DNA of 15,079 bases from Vicinamibacteria bacterium (lineage in GTDB: Bacteria; Acidobacteriota; Vicinamibacteria; Vicinamibacterales; 2-12-FULL-66-21). The DNA lies in assembly GCA_025937075.1 (NCBI GenBank), contig JAICSD010000052.1, forward strand, positions 1 to 15,079, in the 5' to 3' direction. The notes beneath the pieces are model-generated. The model did not search any database. It worked only from the letters and a program-made list of their open reading frames with translations, and had not been told where the DNA came from. Positions 13,572-15,079 of the stretch are shown one piece after another (positions within the stretch are counted from its first letter, which is position 1; each line of letters opens with the position of its first letter). Both the position numbers and the translations under genes were made by a program.

Positions 13572-14245
13572 TACTTTTCTTCTTCTTCTTCCTTCTTGCC
13601 CTTCTTGATGACCTCGGGCTCCGCCGGGGCCGCCGGCGCCGCTGCCGCAGCCGCCGCCGCTTCCGGCGCGGCCTCCTCGGCCTTGACGGTGACGACGTGC
13701 ACGATCATCATCTCGGGCTCGCTGATGGCCTTCCACTTGCCGACGGAGGCGATGTCCCGCACGCGAATGCCCTGGTGCAGCATGAGCTCGCTGACGTCCA
13801 GCGTGATGTTCTCCGGGATGTCGCCCGGCAGGCACTCCACTTCGAGCTCGCGATTCACGAAGTCGACGATGCCCCCCTGCTGCTTGACGCCTTTGGGCTC
13901 CCCCTTCAGCACCACCGGGACGGTGACCGTGATCGCCTTGTCCATCGCGACGGCGTAGAAGTCGACGTGCAGCAGCTTGTGGTCGATCGGATCGAGCTGG
14001 TACTCCTTCACGAGCACGCGCGTATCCGCGCCGGCGCCGTCGAGCCCCTGAAGGCCGATCAGCGTGTTGGCGCCGGATTCGGAGTGAAGGATGCGCAGCA
14101 GCATCTTCGGGTCGACGGCGACTTCCAGCGCCTTGCCCTTCTCCGTGCCGTACACCACCGCGGGCACGCGTCCGGACGCGCGCAGCCGCCGCGCCTCGTT
14201 CTTGCCTCGTCCCTGCCGCCGCTCCGCCTGAAGTATTGCGTCCAT
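13571..14245 (-). CDS. rplY: 50S ribosomal protein L25, two-domain CTC form
   Basis: Binds 5S rRNA in the large subunit. The 224-aa protein is the long (CTC/TL5) type: a 5S-binding N-terminal domain (about 1-93, with R-R-L-R-A-S-G-R-V-P-A-V-V-Y-G at 19-33), a second beta domain (about 95-185, with L-P-G-D-I-P-E-N-I and I-R-V-R-D-I), and a tail of Ala/Pro repeats ending V-I-K-K-G-K-K-E-E-E-E-E-K. I chose ATG 14245 because the family begins near this point and GAAGGA lies just upstream; an in-frame ATG at 14284, right after the prs stop, has no ribosome site. The prs-rplY-pth order is shared with Bacillus (prs-ctc-pth). Confidence 0.95.
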   Translation of the reverse strand: MDAILQAERRQGRGKNEARRLRASGRVPAVVYGTEKGKALEVAVDPKMLLRILHSESGANTLIGLQGLDGAGADTRVLVKEYQLDPIDHKLLHVDFYAVAMDKAITVTVPVVLKGEPKGVKQQGGIVDFVNRELEVECLPGDIPENITLDVSELMLHQGIRVRDIASVGKWKAISEPEMMIVHVVTVKAEEAAPEAAAAAAAAPAAPAEPEVIKKGKKEEEEEK

Positions 14246-14258
14246 GATTCCTTCGTGT

Positions 14259-14278
14259 GGCACGCTTGAAGACGTGCC
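14259..14278. other. hairpin between the prs stop and rplY start
   Basis: GGCACG (14259-14264) pairs perfectly with CGTGCC (14273-14278) around an 8-base loop. It sits between the prs TAG and the chosen rplY ATG, just upstream of the rplY ribosome site. No T-run follows. It could modulate rplY translation or protect an mRNA end, or be chance. Confidence 0.45.
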
Positions 14279-14284
14279 CTCCAT

Positions 14285-15079
14285 CTAAATGAACAGAGAC
14301 GAGACCGATGTCTCCTCGTGAATACTCCGAATCGCCTGGCCCAGGAGCCGCGCGACCGACAGTTGCTTGATCTTCTTGCAACATTTGGCGCGCTCGCTCG
14401 CCAGCGGGATCGTGTTCGTGATGATCACCTGGTCGAGCGGCGCGGCCTCGAGCCGTTCGATCGCCTGGCCGGAGAGGACGCCGTGCACCGCGCATGCGAA
14501 CACGCGCTCGGCGCCGTTCGCCTTCAGCGCGTTCGCCGCCTTCACGATCGTGCCGGCCGTGTCGATGATGTCGTCCTGCAGGATGCAGATCCGCCCGCCG
14601 ACGTCGCCGACCACGTTCATCACTTCCGCCGTTCCATCGTCGCTCCGGCGCTTGTCGATGATCGCCAGCTCGGCATCGAGGCGCTTCGCGTAGGCGCGCG
14701 CGCGCTCGGCGCCGCCCGCATCCGGCGAGACGATCGTCAGGTTCCGGCTGTCGAGGCGCGACAGGTGATCGATGATCACGGGCGCCGCGAACAGGTGATC
14801 GACCGGAATGTCGAAGAACCCCTGGATCTGCGCCTTGTGCAGATCCATCGTGAGCACCCGGTTCGCCCCCGCCGCGCTCAGCAGGTTCGCCACGAGCTTC
14901 GCCGAGATCGGCACGCGCGGCTTGTCCTTCCGATCCTGGCGCGCGTAACCGTAGTACGGGATCACGGCGGTGATGCGCGACGCCGAGGACCGTCGGAACG
15001 CATCGATCATCACGCAGAGCTCGATGAGGTGGCGATCGACGTCCGCGCACGTCGGCTGCAGCACGAACACGTCCGTTCC
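14285..15079 (-). CDS. prs: ribose-phosphate pyrophosphokinase (5' end outside the window)
   Basis: Makes PRPP from ribose 5-phosphate and ATP for nucleotide, histidine and tryptophan synthesis. The window holds the last 264 codons; about 50 N-terminal residues of the usual 315 are missing at the right edge, and the frame is open to the last base ([11 protein letters not shown]). Signatures in the fragment: [10 protein letters not shown] (42-51), the metal and PRPP site [12 protein letters not shown] (79-90), [11 protein letters not shown] (117-127) and the PRPP loop D-D-I-I-D-T-A-G-T (169-177). The C-terminus ends normally. The stop lies 39 bases before rplY. Confidence 0.97.
   Translation of the reverse strand, partial: GTDVFVLQPTCADVDRHLIELCVMIDAFRRSSASRITAVIPYYGYARQDRKDKPRVPISAKLVANLLSAAGANRVLTMDLHKAQIQGFFDIPVDHLFAAPVIIDHLSRLDSRNLTIVSPDAGGAERARAYAKRLDAELAIIDKRRSDDGTAEVMNVVGDVGGRICILQDDIIDTAGTIVKAANALKANGAERVFACAVHGVLSGQAIERLEAAPLDQVIITNTIPLASERAKCCKKIKQLSVARLLGQAIRSIHEETSVSSLFI

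Noticed and set aside
13572..15050. Long minus-strand frame continuous with pth through rplY and prs, as if a 693-aa fusion
   Set aside because: Upstream of GTG 13571 it is out of frame with both rplY and prs, which carry clear family motifs; only the last 200 codons (pth) are real.
1..15079. CRISPR array, because of the many short direct repeats
   Set aside because: The repeats are contiguous 7- to 9-base units without unique spacers, and no cas gene is present.

Overview
The window is GC-rich (about two-thirds G+C by eye), densely coded bacterial chromosome. It carries 18 protein genes, two of them cut by the window edges. Gene content and order fit a member of the Acidobacteriota, perhaps a Vicinamibacteria relative. 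That placement is an inference from GC content, the fused ispDF and the general look of the proteins; no rRNA or other taxonomic marker is present. I see no tRNA, rRNA, CRISPR array, transposase or phage gene.

Layout. Fourteen genes lie on the minus strand in two housekeeping runs. Reading in the direction of transcription (right to left), run 1 is prs (cut), rplY/ctc, pth, rpsF, rpsR, rplI, dnaB, alr, radA: PRPP synthesis, ribosome and peptidyl-tRNA maintenance, replicative helicase, D-alanine for the wall, and recombination repair. Run 2 is a YacL-like PIN-TRAM membrane protein, plsC, fused ispDF, gltX, rlmB (cut): RNA handling, phospholipid synthesis, isoprenoid precursors, tRNA charging and 23S rRNA methylation. 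Many junctions are start/stop overlaps (ATGA at rpsF-rpsR, dnaB-alr and ispDF-gltX; TAGTG at rplY-pth), which points to long co-transcribed, translationally coupled units.

Between radA and the PIN-TRAM gene sits a four-gene block on the plus strand: a secreted DUF2911 protein, then mtnB, mtnD and mtnC, three consecutive enzymes of methionine salvage. In Bacillus the order radA-disA-yacL-ispD-ispF-gltX-cysE-cysS-mrnC-rlmB is found, so this block occupies the disA position of an otherwise recognisably conserved order.

The most unusual signal is not a gene. Nearly every junction that is not tightly coupled carries short degenerate tandem arrays with a 7- or 9-nucleotide period, several arranged as inverted left and right arms. 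They occur at the gltX 3' end, mtnB start, mtnB-mtnD gap, radA start, dnaB start, rplI-rpsR gap and rpsF-pth gap. One lies in frame inside alr. Some supply start codons, stop codons or terminal residues to the neighbouring proteins. They resemble in style the short tandemly repeated repetitive (STRR) heptanucleotide sequences known from cyanobacteria, but the palindromic arms and the entry into essential genes deserve a genome-wide look.
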